A DNA stretch of 64,000 bases from Microbacterium hatanonis. Lineage in GTDB: Bacteria > Actinomycetota > Actinomycetes > Actinomycetales > Microbacteriaceae. Location: NCBI RefSeq assembly GCF_008017415.1, contig NZ_VRSV01000001.1:1054001-1118000 (forward strand), written 5' to 3'. The translations under genes were made by a program, and so were the position numbers. Each line of letters starts with the position of its first letter. Position 1 is the stretch's first letter. The notes under the pieces were generated by a model that was given only the letters and a program-made list of their open reading frames with translations, had not been told where the DNA came from and made no database searches. Positions 16,178 through 25,003 of the stretch are shown one piece after another.

Positions 16178-17542
16178 GTGAAGATCTCGCCCCAGACCCT
16201 CCGCCCGCTCCGATCCCTGTCCGTCGCCCTCCTCGCCGCCGCCGCGCTCGTGATGACTGCGTGTGCCTCGCCCGCCGAATCCGCGTCGGAAGAGCCGTCC
16301 GAGCGGGTGGCCATTCCCTCGAACCCCGTCGGCACGCAGGCCTCGTGGGTGCTGACCGAGATCAACGGTGCGCCGAGCGAGCAGGCCGACTTCGAGGACC
16401 GGTTCGATCCGATCATGTTCGAGCAGATGGCCGTCTCCGATCTGCAGCAGGTCTTCGAGCAGCTGCGTGCGGCGGCGCCCTGGACGCCGATCGCCTACGA
16501 GGGCACCGAGACCCAGGCGCGCGTGACGATCGAGTCGCCGCAGGTCACCTACGACATGTCGGTGTCGGTCGGCGACGACGGCAGCATGAACGGCCTGTTC
16601 TTCGGCGAACCGCAGGGTCCGCGCACCCCGGCCGCCAGCTGGGACGAACTGGAGTCGCAGATCGCGGATGCGCCCTACGAGGTGTCGCTGCAGGTGACCG
16701 AGGCCGGCGCCGGTGAACCGGTGAGGCTGATGGGGGAGTCGTCCTCCTCGCCGATCGGCTCGGTGTTCAAGCTCTGGGTTCTCGGCGCGGTCGTCGACGC
16801 GATCGATGCCGGCACCCTCGCCTGGGACGACGCGCTGACCATCGACGCCGAGGTGCGGAGCCTTCCGAGCGGAGAGCTGCAGAACCTCCCCGACGGCTCG
16901 ACCGTGACCGTGCTCGAAGCTGCGCAGAAGATGATCGCGATCAGCGACAACACCGGCACCGACGCTCTCATCCGAGCGGTGGGGCGCGACGCCGTCGAGG
17001 CGGCGCTCGTCGACATGGGCCACGAGTCGCCCGCGGTGAACACGCCGTTCCTGACGACCCGTGAGATGTTCTGGATGCTGTTCGACGATGCCGCTCTCCG
17101 AGAGCGCTGGGCGACCGGCGACCAGGCTGCGCGTGAGGCGGTGTTGGCTGAGATCCCGGCGGGTGTGCCGTCTCTTGCGAACGCCGCCGAGGTTCAGCCC
17201 GGCTGGCCCGAAGGCGTCGATTGGTTCGCGACGCATGACGACATCGCCCGTGCGCACGTCGCCCTCCAGGAGAAGGTGCAGTCCCCGGCGGGCGAGCCGC
17301 TGCGCGACCTGCTCTCCGCCAACCCCGGGCTGTCGTTCGGCGACGAGTGGACGTACGTCGCGTTCAAGGGCGGCAGCTCCGTGGGCGTGCTCGCCGGATC
17401 CTGGTACCTCGAGCGCGACGGGGGCGAGCCGATCGTGCTGACGGTGCTCGCCCGTGCCGACGACGCGCAGACGCTGACGACCAACCAGACCGCGGTGTTC
17501 GGATTCATCGAGGATGCTGCGGCACTGATCGTGGGGGAGTGA
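16178..17542 (+). CDS. Lipoprotein with serine beta-lactamase fold
   Basis: Exported protein of 454 residues, with a lipobox at VMTACAS. The C-terminal half is a class A beta-lactamase-like domain: SxxK as GSVFKLW (nucleophile Ser near 195), SDN as AISDNTGTD and a KTG-type triad replaced by KGG (AFKGGSSVG). An extra N-terminal domain of about 150 residues (from WVLTEINGAP) resembles the Cpe/ORF12-like N-domain found in beta-lactamase-like proteins of clavulanate clusters. The Glu of a class A omega loop is not evident, so antibiotic hydrolysis is doubtful; a wall-related hydrolase or esterase is equally possible. Start GTG at 16178. Confidence 0.82.
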   Translation: MKISPQTLRPLRSLSVALLAAAALVMTACASPAESASEEPSERVAIPSNPVGTQASWVLTEINGAPSEQADFEDRFDPIMFEQMAVSDLQQVFEQLRAAAPWTPIAYEGTETQARVTIESPQVTYDMSVSVGDDGSMNGLFFGEPQGPRTPAASWDELESQIADAPYEVSLQVTEAGAGEPVRLMGESSSSPIGSVFKLWVLGAVVDAIDAGTLAWDDALTIDAEVRSLPSGELQNLPDGSTVTVLEAAQKMIAISDNTGTDALIRAVGRDAVEAALVDMGHESPAVNTPFLTTREMFWMLFDDAALRERWATGDQAAREAVLAEIPAGVPSLANAAEVQPGWPEGVDWFATHDDIARAHVALQEKVQSPAGEPLRDLLSANPGLSFGDEWTYVAFKGGSSVGVLAGSWYLERDGGEPIVLTVLARADDAQTLTTNQTAVFGFIEDAAALIVGE

Positions 17543-17601
17543 CCGCGCGCCCGGCCGACGCGACGGAGGTCGCGGAGCGCGAGAGGTCGCGGCATCCGAG
17601 T

Positions 17602-17632
17602 CGCGGGGTGACGTCGACAGCGTCACCCCGCG
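17602..17632. terminator. Bidirectional terminator-like hairpin
   Basis: Perfect 12-bp stem CGCGGGGTGACG / CGTCACCCCGCG with a 7-nt loop in the gap between two converging genes. No U-tract follows, as is common in high-GC genomes. Confidence 0.6.
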
Positions 17633-17645
17633 CGGGCGTCGCGGT

Positions 17646-18482
17646 TTATCGCGCGCTGTACTCGGAGGCTGCCGCGACGACGTCGGTCGCGAACGAACCG
17701 GCGTAGATCGAGGTCGCGCCGCCGTCGACGGGGAGCACGATGCCGGTGACGAACGACGAGGCATCGCTGCCGAGCCAGAGGGCGGCCTCGGCGATTTCTT
17801 CGGGGAGGCCGAGCCTTCCGATCGGCTGACCCGCTCCGAGCTTGGTCTCGAGGAAGGCGCTGAACTCCTCGGCCTCGTCGAGCGGGATGCCGAACGATCG
17901 CGCCATGATCGGCGTCCGGATGATTCCCGGGGCGATCGCGTTGGAGCGGATGCCGTGGGCGCCGAACTCCGAAGCCGCCTGCCGCACGACGCCGACGATC
18001 GCGTGCTTCGCGATCGTGTAGCTCGGTGCGCTCCAGTTGCCCTGGAGGCCCGCTGCGCTCGCGGTGTTCACGATCGAGCCCGGTGTGCCCTGTGCGATGA
18101 ACTGCCGAGCCGCGAATTTCGTGCCGAGCACGACGGAGCGTGTCAGCAGCGCCAGGGTCTTGTCGAAGCCGTCGGCAGTCAGTTCTGCGATCGGAGCGGG
18201 GTCTCCCTGGGCTCCCGCATTGTTGAACATGATGTCGAGCTTGCCGAACTCGCTGACGGCGCGCTCGACGACGGCTTCGATGTCGCTCTCGCTCGTCACG
18301 TCGGTGTGGACATAGACGAGGTTTCCTTCGTGGGCCCGCTGAAGCGCCGCGCCCTGTTCGTCGGAGATGTCGGCGGCGACGACCTTCGCGCCCTCGGCGA
18401 CGAACAGCTCGGCGGTGGCCCTGCCGATGCCGCTCGCTGCGCCGGTGACGATGGCGACCTTGCCGTCAAGACGACCACTCAT
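17646..18482 (-). CDS. Short-chain dehydrogenase/reductase (SDR)
   Basis: Classical NAD(P)-dependent SDR of 278 residues. Cofactor motif VAIVTGAASGIGRATA, an Asp after the second strand (VVAADISDEQ) that favours NAD, NNAG motif (MFNNAGAQ), and the Ser-Tyr-Lys triad as TASAAGLQ followed by SYTIAKHAI. The C-terminal segment has the usual FVTGIVLPVDGG. The substrate is unknown. Its ATG overlaps the stop of the TetR gene (ATGA at 18479-18482), so the regulator most likely controls this enzyme. Confidence 0.92.
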   Translation of the reverse strand: MSGRLDGKVAIVTGAASGIGRATAELFVAEGAKVVAADISDEQGAALQRAHEGNLVYVHTDVTSESDIEAVVERAVSEFGKLDIMFNNAGAQGDPAPIAELTADGFDKTLALLTRSVVLGTKFAARQFIAQGTPGSIVNTASAAGLQGNWSAPSYTIAKHAIVGVVRQAASEFGAHGIRSNAIAPGIIRTPIMARSFGIPLDEAEEFSAFLETKLGAGQPIGRLGLPEEIAEAALWLGSDASSFVTGIVLPVDGGATSIYAGSFATDVVAAASEYSAR

Positions 18483-19099
18483 GGTGTGTCCTTTCCCTGG
18501 CCGCCGGGTTGATCCGTGGTCCCGCGGGCGGCCGCGCGGGAAGTGGAGAGGGCGGGGATGGCGAACGCGCGCAGAGCGCGTGCATGCACGGGGCGCGGGT
18601 CTGCGCCGGTGGCGATCATGTCTTCGAGGGCGATGCGCAGCGAGGCCGTCACGGCGGCAGCCGTGGCGCGCACCTGCGGATCCCCGACCGACAGATCGAG
18701 CCGTTCAGCGAGGGGGTCGACGATCCGGTGCTCGCCGTCGTGGATCGCGAAGAAGAACACCGACTGGGCGCTCGGATCGGCGAAGACGAGGGGGAACAGC
18801 CCGCGCGTGCGCGCTTCGCGCTCGCCCCACAGAACGTGGTCGAACGCTCGCTCGACGGTCTCGTGAAGCGGCCCGGGCGATGTGCGCAGCATCCGGGCGT
18901 ATTCGTCCGTTCCCCAGTCGAAGACCGGGCGCAGCACCTGCTCTTTCGTCGCGAACCAGCGATAGAAGGTGCGGTGGGCGAGGCCCGAAGTGTCGGCGAG
19001 TTCGGCGACGCTGACACGCAGTGTTCCCCGTCGCAGGAAGAGGGCTATGGCCGCCTCGGATGCGGCGAGCACCGCTTCCTCGTCGCGCTCGCGTGGCAT
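18479..19099 (-). CDS. TetR-family regulator of the adjacent SDR
   Basis: Regulator of 206 residues with an N-terminal TetR helix-turn-helix (RVSVAELADTSGLAHRTFYR) and a variable ligand-binding C-terminal half. It is the first gene of a two-gene unit with the SDR, and the promoter box lies directly upstream, so autoregulation is likely. I could not see a clear inverted-repeat operator in the 143-bp gap shared with the siderophore operon. Confidence 0.9.
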   Translation of the reverse strand: MPRERDEEAVLAASEAAIALFLRRGTLRVSVAELADTSGLAHRTFYRWFATKEQVLRPVFDWGTDEYARMLRTSPGPLHETVERAFDHVLWGEREARTRGLFPLVFADPSAQSVFFFAIHDGEHRIVDPLAERLDLSVGDPQVRATAAAVTASLRIALEDMIATGADPRPVHARALRAFAIPALSTSRAAARGTTDQPGGQGKDTP

Positions 19100-19105
19100 G
19101 CTCCC

Positions 19106-19111
19106 ACCCTA
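19106..19111 (-). promoter_or_regulatory. -10 box TAGGGT of the TetR/SDR unit
   Basis: On the minus strand, 6 nt before the ATG at 19099. Confidence 0.5.
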
Positions 19112-19191
19112 CGCCCGTTGTGGCAGTAACTGCCGGAATAGGCCCGAGTCGCATTTCAGAGGCGAGGGCGACGATTCGTTAGGGTGCCCTT

Positions 19192-19209
19192 AGTAAGTCT
19201 AGGCTTACT
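19192..19209. promoter_or_regulatory. Candidate iron box (DtxR/IdeR type)
   Basis: AGTAAGTCTAGGCTTACT is an 18-bp palindrome with 8 of 9 symmetrical pairs matching, centred on CTAG, 33 bp before the siderophore-binding gene. A TTAGGGTGCCCTTAG stretch adjoins on the left. The match to the corynebacterial TTAGGTTAGSCTAACCTAA consensus is only partial, so the assignment rests on symmetry and on the regulated genes. Confidence 0.5.
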
Positions 19210-19242
19210 GGGTCTGCCCGGCTTCAGAAAGGCTGCTTCACC

Positions 19243-20178
19243 ATGTCTTCTCGTCTCCACCGTCGACTGATCGCACTCGCGGCGACGACCGCCTCTGCCG
19301 CTCTTCTGCTCGCGGGGTGCGCGGCTCCGGCGCCCTCGACGGAGGCCGCGAACGCCGACACGGCGGCCACGCGCGAGGTGCAGCACGCGCGCGGCACCAC
19401 GGAGGTGCCGGTCGAGCCGCAGCGCGTGGTGACCCTCGAGCCGCTCGAGCTCGACACCGCCGCCGCTGTCGGCGTCGTGCCCGTCGGCGCGGCTGTCGCG
19501 AGCAACGTCGTGGGCGTGCCGGCCTACCTGGGTCTCGACGGAGTGGAGGCCGTGGGCAGCGTGCCCGAGCCCGACCTGCAGGCCATCGCCGCCCTCAAGC
19601 CCGACCTCATCCTCGGCACCGAGGCCCGCCACTCGGCTCTGTACGCGCAGCTGTCGTCCATCGCGCCGACCGTCTTCATCGCGACGCAGGCCGATCCGTG
19701 GCGCGACAACGCCGCGCTCATCGGCGAGGCGCTCGGGCGCGAAGACGAGACGGCGGCGCTCCTCGAGAAGGTCGATGCCCGCTGCGGCGAGCTCGCCGAC
19801 ACCTACGGCGTCGACGGTGAGACCGTGCAGCTCATCCGTCCTCGCGACGAGACGACGCTGAGCCTGTACGGCCCGGTGTCGTTCGCCGGCAGTCTCCTGG
19901 AGTGCGTCGGATTCACCATCCCCGACCAGGACTGGGCAGACGGTCTGCAGGCCGACATCTCTCCCGAGAACATCCTCTCGGCCCAGGCCGACCACGTGTT
20001 CGTGACGACGGCCGACCCGTCGGACGACTCCACCATCCCGGCGGCGATTGTCCAGAACGCGGATGCTTTCCCCTCGGTCACGCTCGTCGACACCAGCTAC
20101 TGGGTGTCGGGCGTCGGACCTCTCGGCGCACAGAAGGTGCTCGACGACATCGAGCAGTACCTCGAAGAGCGCTCTTGA
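19243..20178 (+). CDS. Fe3+-siderophore-binding lipoprotein
   Basis: Substrate-binding protein of the FepB/FhuD type (311 residues), anchored outside by a lipobox at LLLAGCAAP. The mature chain has the expected two-lobed class III pattern: PQRVVTLEPLELDTAAAVG at the start and the DLQAIAALKPDLILG signature. First gene of an uptake operon; the next gene overlaps its stop (TTGA). The start at 19243 is preceded by GAAAGG at good spacing. Ligand chemistry (hydroxamate, catecholate or citrate) is not predictable. Confidence 0.92.
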   Translation: MSSRLHRRLIALAATTASAALLLAGCAAPAPSTEAANADTAATREVQHARGTTEVPVEPQRVVTLEPLELDTAAAVGVVPVGAAVASNVVGVPAYLGLDGVEAVGSVPEPDLQAIAALKPDLILGTEARHSALYAQLSSIAPTVFIATQADPWRDNAALIGEALGREDETAALLEKVDARCGELADTYGVDGETVQLIRPRDETTLSLYGPVSFAGSLLECVGFTIPDQDWADGLQADISPENILSAQADHVFVTTADPSDDSTIPAAIVQNADAFPSVTLVDTSYWVSGVGPLGAQKVLDDIEQYLEERS

Positions 20179-21218
20179 CGGCTCTCACCGGGGTCGAGTC
20201 GCCACCGGCTCGGCCCCCGGTGCGCCGCTCGCGGCGGGTCGCCGCCCTCTCGGTCGTCGTGGCGGCGCTCATCGTCGCCGTCGCGTTGTCGCTGATGATC
20301 GGGGCCAACCCGCTGTCGCCGCAGGTGGTCTGGGCGACGCTCCGCGGTGAGGGCAGTACCGAGACGACGTACATCGTGATCGGCCTGCGCATCCCGCGTA
20401 CCGTCGCCGGCCTCGTCGCCGGTGCCGCGCTCGGCGTCGCCGGTGCCCTCACGCAGGCGTTCACCCGCAACCCGCTGGCAGACCCCGGCATCCTCGGGGT
20501 GAACGCCGGCGCCGCCCTCGCGGTCGCGCTCGGGGTCGCCCTGCTCGGACTCCGCGACATCTCCGCCCTGGTCTGGCTCGCCCTCGCCGGGGCGTTCGTC
20601 GTCACGATCGCGGTGTACCTCATCGGCTCGTCGGGCCGGGGCGCGGCCGATCCGCTGCGGCTTACCCTCGCCGGCGTCGCGTTGGGTGCGGTGTTCTCGG
20701 GCATCACGACCGGCATGACCCTGAGCAACCCCGACGCGTTCGACTCGATGCGCAGCTGGAACGCCGGGTCGCTGCTCGGTCGCGGCTTCGACGTGATCAT
20801 GCCCGTGCTGCCGTTCATCGCGATCGGCCTCGCCCTCGCGTTACTCGTCGGTCCGGCGATGAATGCGCTCGCCCTCGGCGACGACGTCGCGCGGGCGCAG
20901 GGTGCAGACGTCCGCCGCATCCGTGTCGCGGTCATCGTGTCGACCACTCTGCTCGCGGGCGCAGCGACCGCCCTCGTCGGCCCGATCGCCTTCGTCGGGC
21001 TCATGATCCCCCACGTCGTGCGGTGGACCTTCGGTGTCGACCAGCGCACCATCATCGCCCTTTCGGCGCTGCTGGCCCCCGTTCTCGTGCTGCTCTCCGA
21101 CGTGCTCGGCCGCGTGATCATCGCCCCCGCCGAGGTGCCGGTCGGCATCGTCACCGCCTTCGTCGGCGCGCCCGTGCTGATCGTGCTCGCGCGGCGCAAG
21201 AGGGCGAGCGCGCTGTGA
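20175..21218 (+). CDS. Iron-siderophore ABC permease, FecCD family (first subunit)
   Basis: Polytopic membrane protein of 347 residues, with about nine to ten helices expected for the family. The signature VAGALTQAFTRNPLADPGILGVNAGA is clear, as are GPIAFVGLMIPHVVRW and the coupling region (DDVARAQGADVRRIR). The most likely start is TTG at 20175, which overlaps the TGA of the binding-protein gene (TTGA); a GTG at 20220 is possible but has no ribosome-binding site. Confidence 0.9.
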   Translation: MTALTGVESPPARPPVRRSRRVAALSVVVAALIVAVALSLMIGANPLSPQVVWATLRGEGSTETTYIVIGLRIPRTVAGLVAGAALGVAGALTQAFTRNPLADPGILGVNAGAALAVALGVALLGLRDISALVWLALAGAFVVTIAVYLIGSSGRGAADPLRLTLAGVALGAVFSGITTGMTLSNPDAFDSMRSWNAGSLLGRGFDVIMPVLPFIAIGLALALLVGPAMNALALGDDVARAQGADVRRIRVAVIVSTTLLAGAATALVGPIAFVGLMIPHVVRWTFGVDQRTIIALSALLAPVLVLLSDVLGRVIIAPAEVPVGIVTAFVGAPVLIVLARRKRASAL

Positions 21219-22264
21219 CCCTCACCGCGACCCCTGCGACGCGGCGCGTGCTCGTTCGTCTCGGGCCGCTCGCGGTTCCGCTGCGCGTGCGCAGCATCCT
21301 GGTCGCCTCCGTCGTCGTGGCGGTCATTCTCGTTCTGGGCATCGTCTCGCTCGGCGTCGGAACTTACGTCGTCGCACCCGACGCGGTCGTTCGCACCCTC
21401 CTCGGCGCCGGAGAGACGATGGACCGCGTCGTCATCGTCGAGTGGCGCCTGCCGCGCACCCTTGCGGCGATCACCCTCGGTGCGCTGCTCGCCGTCGCCG
21501 GCGCGCTGTTCCAGACCGTGACGCGCAATCCGCTGGCGAGCCCCGACATCCTCGGGCTGTCCAACGGCGCGTTCACCGGCATGCTCATCGCCCTCGTGCT
21601 GGTCTCGTCGAGCTGGCAGTCGCTGACGGTCGGGGCCCTCATCGGCGGTGTCGCCACGGCGGTCGTCATCTGGGTGCTGTCGTATCGCGGCGGCATCCAG
21701 GGCTTCCGACTGATCGTGATCGGCATCGGTGTGGCCGCGATGCTGGCGTCGTTCAACACGTGGATGCTGCTGCAGATCGAGCTCGAGACCGCCATGTTCG
21801 CCTCGGCGTGGGGCACGGGAACGCTCAACGCCGTCACCGCGGGGTCGCTGGGCGGAGCGCTCCTCTGCGCTGCGCCGTTCGTCCTGGTCGCGACGGTGCT
21901 CGGGCCGAGCCTGCGTCAGCTCGATCTGGGTGACGACGTGGCCGCAGCATCCGGTGCGCGTCCGAACCTCGTGCGCGGCATCGCCCTCGTCGTGGGGGTG
22001 GCGCTGGTCGCGGCCGCCACGAGCGTCGCGGGCCCGATCGCCTTCGTCTCGCTCGCAGCTCCTCAGGTCGCGCGGTTCGTCGCTCGCACGCCCCACCTCT
22101 CGCTGGGACTGTCCGCCGTGTTCGGGGCGGTGATCCTGCTCGCGTCCGACATGGTCGCGCAGCACCTGTTGCCCGTCGCTCTTCCCGTGGGTGTCGTGAC
22201 CGTGTCGGTCGGCGGCGCCTATCTCGTCCTGATGATCGTCCTGGAGATCCGTCGCCGTGCCTGA
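21215..22264 (+). CDS. Iron-siderophore ABC permease, FecCD family (second subunit)
   Basis: Second permease subunit of 349 residues with the same architecture: VAGALFQTVTRNPLASPDIL, the coupling helix GDDVAAASGARPNLVRG and SVAGPIAFVSLAAPQVARF. It begins with GTG at 21215, overlapping the previous stop (GTGA). The two subunits would form a heterodimer around the translocation path. Confidence 0.9.
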   Translation: MTLTATPATRRVLVRLGPLAVPLRVRSILVASVVVAVILVLGIVSLGVGTYVVAPDAVVRTLLGAGETMDRVVIVEWRLPRTLAAITLGALLAVAGALFQTVTRNPLASPDILGLSNGAFTGMLIALVLVSSSWQSLTVGALIGGVATAVVIWVLSYRGGIQGFRLIVIGIGVAAMLASFNTWMLLQIELETAMFASAWGTGTLNAVTAGSLGGALLCAAPFVLVATVLGPSLRQLDLGDDVAAASGARPNLVRGIALVVGVALVAAATSVAGPIAFVSLAAPQVARFVARTPHLSLGLSAVFGAVILLASDMVAQHLLPVALPVGVVTVSVGGAYLVLMIVLEIRRRA

Positions 22265-23072
22265 AGACACTTCCGCCCGCCTCCTCGCCCAGGGGGTCAC
22301 GCTCTCATACGACCGTGTCGAGGTCGTGAGCGATCTCACCGTGTCGATCCCGCCGGGGTCGTTCACCGTGATCGTCGGTCCGAACGCGTGCGGCAAGTCG
22401 ACGCTCCTCAGAGGGCTCTCGCGGCTGCTCGCACCGACGAGCGGACGGATCGTGCTCGACGGCGCGGCCATCTCGTCGTATCCGGCGAAGGAGGTCGCGC
22501 GCCGGCTCGGACTCCTGCCGCAGAGCGCGATCGCCCCCGACGGCATCACCGTGGCCGATCTCGTGGGCAGAGGTCGTTACCCGCACCAGAACCTTCTGCG
22601 CCAGTGGTCGGATGCTGACGCGAAAGCCGTCGACGAGGCGATGGCCGCCACGGGCACCACCGATCTGAGGGATCGTCCCGTCGACGCGCTCTCCGGAGGC
22701 CAGCGTCAGCGTGTCTGGGTGGCGATGGCGCTCGCGCAGGAGACCGAGCTGCTGCTGCTCGACGAGCCCACGACGTACCTCGACATCGCGCACCAGGTCG
22801 AGCTGATGGAGCTGTTCGCCGAGCTCAACGCGCGCGGGCGCACGATCGTCGCCGTGCTGCACGACCTCAACCACGCAGCACGGTACGCCAGTCACATCGT
22901 CGCGATGCGCGACGGACGCATCGTCGCCGAGGGGGCGCCGGGCGACGTCATCACCAGTGAGCGGGTAGAAGAGGTGTTCGGGCTCGCGAACGTGGTGATC
23001 GAAGATCCGGTGACCGGGGGGCCGCTCGTCGTGCCGTTGCGGGGCTCCTCGAGCGCGGCGGCCAGCGCATGA
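22257..23072 (+). CDS. Iron-siderophore ABC transporter ATPase (FecE/FepC type)
   Basis: Nucleotide-binding subunit of 271 residues with Walker A GPNACGKST, signature LSGGQRQR, Walker B ELLLLDEPTTYLD and the switch His in AVLHDLNHAARY. Start is GTG at 22257, 8 nt inside the second permease gene. Together with the three upstream genes it completes a siderophore importer, unlike the maltodextrin transporter in this window, which lacks an ATPase gene. Confidence 0.93.
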   Translation: MPEDTSARLLAQGVTLSYDRVEVVSDLTVSIPPGSFTVIVGPNACGKSTLLRGLSRLLAPTSGRIVLDGAAISSYPAKEVARRLGLLPQSAIAPDGITVADLVGRGRYPHQNLLRQWSDADAKAVDEAMAATGTTDLRDRPVDALSGGQRQRVWVAMALAQETELLLLDEPTTYLDIAHQVELMELFAELNARGRTIVAVLHDLNHAARYASHIVAMRDGRIVAEGAPGDVITSERVEEVFGLANVVIEDPVTGGPLVVPLRGSSSAAASA

Positions 23073-23890
23073 ACCGGCCCTGGGCATACAGCGCGTTCCG
23101 GGTGCAGGTGCGCTCGCGCGTGCTGCTGAGTCCGCGCTTCCTCCGTCTCACGCTGGCCGGCGACGAACTGCGCAACTTCGCGCCGTGGGGCGTCGACCAG
23201 CGCATCAAGGTCGTGCTGCCCTTCGCCGACGGCACGATCGCGGAATTCGGACTGCTCGACGACCCCACGCCGCATCCGTCGGACTGGTACAGCCGGTGGC
23301 GCGCGCTGCCCGAGGCCGAGCGCAACGTGCTGCGCACCTACACGCCCGCCGCGATCCGCCCCGAGGTCGGCGAGATCGACGTCGACTTCTTCCTGCACGA
23401 GCCGGCCGGGCCTGCGTCGGCGTGGGCGGCGGCAGCGCAGCCCGGCGACCGCCTGGTCGTGAACGGTCCTGATATCCGCATGGGGCGCACCGGGTACGGC
23501 ATCCACTGGAACCCCGGCGATGCGCGACGCTTCCTGCTCGTGGCCGACGAGACCGCCTACCCGGCGGTGCGCAACATCGTCGGCACGCTCGGGCCCGATG
23601 CCGACGTCGAGGTGATCCTCGAAGCATCCGACCTCGCCGATGAGATCCTCAGCCGTGAGCTGCCCGTTCACGTTCGCGTTCGTGTGGTGCTGCGAGACGT
23701 CGGCGTGGAAGCGGCGGTGCGCGAGTGGGGTTCCGCGTTCGCTGGCGGTCCTGACTTCTACGCCTGGCTGGCGGGGGAGTCGGGCTCGACGACGAGTGTG
23801 CGGCGCTACCTCGCCGACGAACTCGCCATTCCGAAGGATCAGGTGTCGTTCCTCGGCTACTGGAAGCTGGGCGGCCCGCTCGTCGGGTGA
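23069..23890 (+). CDS. Siderophore-interacting protein, ferric-siderophore reductase (SIP family)
   Basis: FAD-dependent reductase of 273 residues, related to ViuB/YqjH, that releases iron in the cytoplasm by reducing the ferric siderophore with NAD(P)H. The RTYTPAAIRP motif binds FAD, and the family's typical HEPAGPASAWAAAAQPGD, LVADETAYPAVRNI and WLAGESGSTTSVRRYL are present. The C-terminal FLGYWKLGGPL(V)G tail is also standard. The ATG overlaps the ATPase stop (ATGA), which places this final step of the uptake pathway in the same operon. Confidence 0.93.
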   Translation: MNRPWAYSAFRVQVRSRVLLSPRFLRLTLAGDELRNFAPWGVDQRIKVVLPFADGTIAEFGLLDDPTPHPSDWYSRWRALPEAERNVLRTYTPAAIRPEVGEIDVDFFLHEPAGPASAWAAAAQPGDRLVVNGPDIRMGRTGYGIHWNPGDARRFLLVADETAYPAVRNIVGTLGPDADVEVILEASDLADEILSRELPVHVRVRVVLRDVGVEAAVREWGSAFAGGPDFYAWLAGESGSTTSVRRYLADELAIPKDQVSFLGYWKLGGPLVG

Positions 23891-23904
23891 GGCCGTCGCT
23901 GGGG

Positions 23905-24282
23905 TCAGTCGACCGTCGACTCGTTCGAGATCTCCGTCGCGGCCCGGCTGCCCACCCGGGCGCCGTACAGGACGAGCACCAGCATCGCCGCGGAACCGAC
24001 GATGACGGCAGCACCGAGCACCGGCGCAGGCACAGGGAGGAGCGCGAAGAGTCCCGTCGCGACGGATGCGTATCCGGCGAACATCGTGACTCGCTTGGCG
24101 CGAACGTGCGCGGCCTGCCACGCTTCGTCGCTCGCCATCGTGCTCGGGATGCGGATGCCGGCGATCGAATTGCGCTTCAGTCGGCCCGAGGCGGTTGCGC
24201 GTGCCATCCAGATGAGCAGCACGCCCGAGCCCACCATGACGACGAGCAGGACGATTCTCACGGGCAGGTCGTTATCCACCAT
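23905..24282 (-). CDS. SdpI/YhfL-family membrane protein
   Basis: Small membrane protein of 125 residues. Its cytoplasmic KRNSIAGIRIPSTMASDEAWQAAH motif is the hallmark of the SdpI/YhfL family, whose best-studied member gives immunity to the SdpC cannibalism toxin in Bacillus; most actinobacterial members have no known role. Three hydrophobic helices (residues about 8-28, 62-82 and 86-106) are visible. No toxin gene is seen next to it. GTG, ATG and GTG codons lie in a row at 24285-24277 and the true start is uncertain; a TAACGT box lies just upstream. Confidence 0.8.
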   Translation of the reverse strand: MVDNDLPVRIVLLVVMVGSGVLLIWMARATASGRLKRNSIAGIRIPSTMASDEAWQAAHVRAKRVTMFAGYASVATGLFALLPVPAPVLGAAVIVGSAAMLVLVLYGARVGSRAATEISNESTVD

Positions 24283-24339
24283 CACGACGTTAGCCGAGTG
24301 GGTCCTCGTGTCCCGGGTGCGCCGACGCTGCGGTGTTCT

Positions 24340-24999
24340 CTACGCGTCGCGCCGCACCCGCACCACCGCGTCCGTGAGCGTCACTGTTCCCTGATCGCGC
24401 CATTCGACCTCGCGGTCGACGGACTCGTTCGTTTCGACGACCCAGCCCTCGGGAAGGTCGAGAGAGGCGAGCACCTCGTCGGACGTCGGCAGGGGAGGAG
24501 CTTCGCGATCATGGTCGTGACTCGACCCCGGCGGGAACGCGCCGTGCCCGACGATGAGCAACCGCCCGCCGGGAGCGACCGCCGAGACGGCCCGCCGCAA
24601 GATCTCCTCCCGCGGCAGCTCCACGGGCGAATGGAGGAACGCCGCCGTCACGAGGTCGTACTCCGCCGACGGACGCCACGTGGCGAGATCGGTCTGCATC
24701 CACTCGACGCGGTCGGCGAGGCCGAGTTCGGCAGCCTTCGCCGCACCGACTGCGAGAGCGTTGGCCGAGATGTCGAGGGCGGTCACCGACCAGCCCTCTC
24801 CGGCGAGCCAGAGCGCGTCACCGCCCTCGCCGCTGCCGAGCTCGAGAGCGGTGCCGGGGGTCAGCCCCGAGACCTCTCGCTCGACGGCGGCGTTGACCCT
24901 GCCGCTCCACACCACACCGTTCTCACCTCGATGCGAGAGGTAGCGCGCCTCCCAGAACTCCGCCGGGTCGGTGAGCGCCTCGTCTGACGAATGTGCCAT
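24340..24999 (-). CDS. Class I SAM-dependent methyltransferase
   Basis: Methyltransferase of 219 residues: TALELGSGEGGDALWLA (SAM loop), VTALDISANAL (acidic end of strand 2), VEWMQTDLATW and VAPGGRLLIVGHG. The N-terminal FWEARYLSHRGENGVVWSGR resembles the tellurite-resistance TehB/thiopurine-type methyltransferase group, but the substrate is not known. It starts at an ATG in a compact gap next to a thioredoxin-reductase-like gene on the same strand. Confidence 0.85.
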   Translation of the reverse strand: MAHSSDEALTDPAEFWEARYLSHRGENGVVWSGRVNAAVEREVSGLTPGTALELGSGEGGDALWLAGEGWSVTALDISANALAVGAAKAAELGLADRVEWMQTDLATWRPSAEYDLVTAAFLHSPVELPREEILRRAVSAVAPGGRLLIVGHGAFPPGSSHDHDREAPPLPTSDEVLASLDLPEGWVVETNESVDREVEWRDQGTVTLTDAVVRVRRDA

Positions 25000-25003
25000 G
25001 GCC

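Noticed and set aside
15407..17764. 785-codon minus-strand open frame across the beta-lactamase-like gene
   Set aside because: Lies antisense to a gene with clear lipobox, SxxK and SDN motifs; composition is shadow-like.
20078..22549. Long minus-strand open frame of 823 codons across the siderophore genes
   Set aside because: It is antisense to clear FecCD/ATPase genes, has low-complexity Arg/Ala/Asp sequence typical of GC-rich shadow frames and no family motif.
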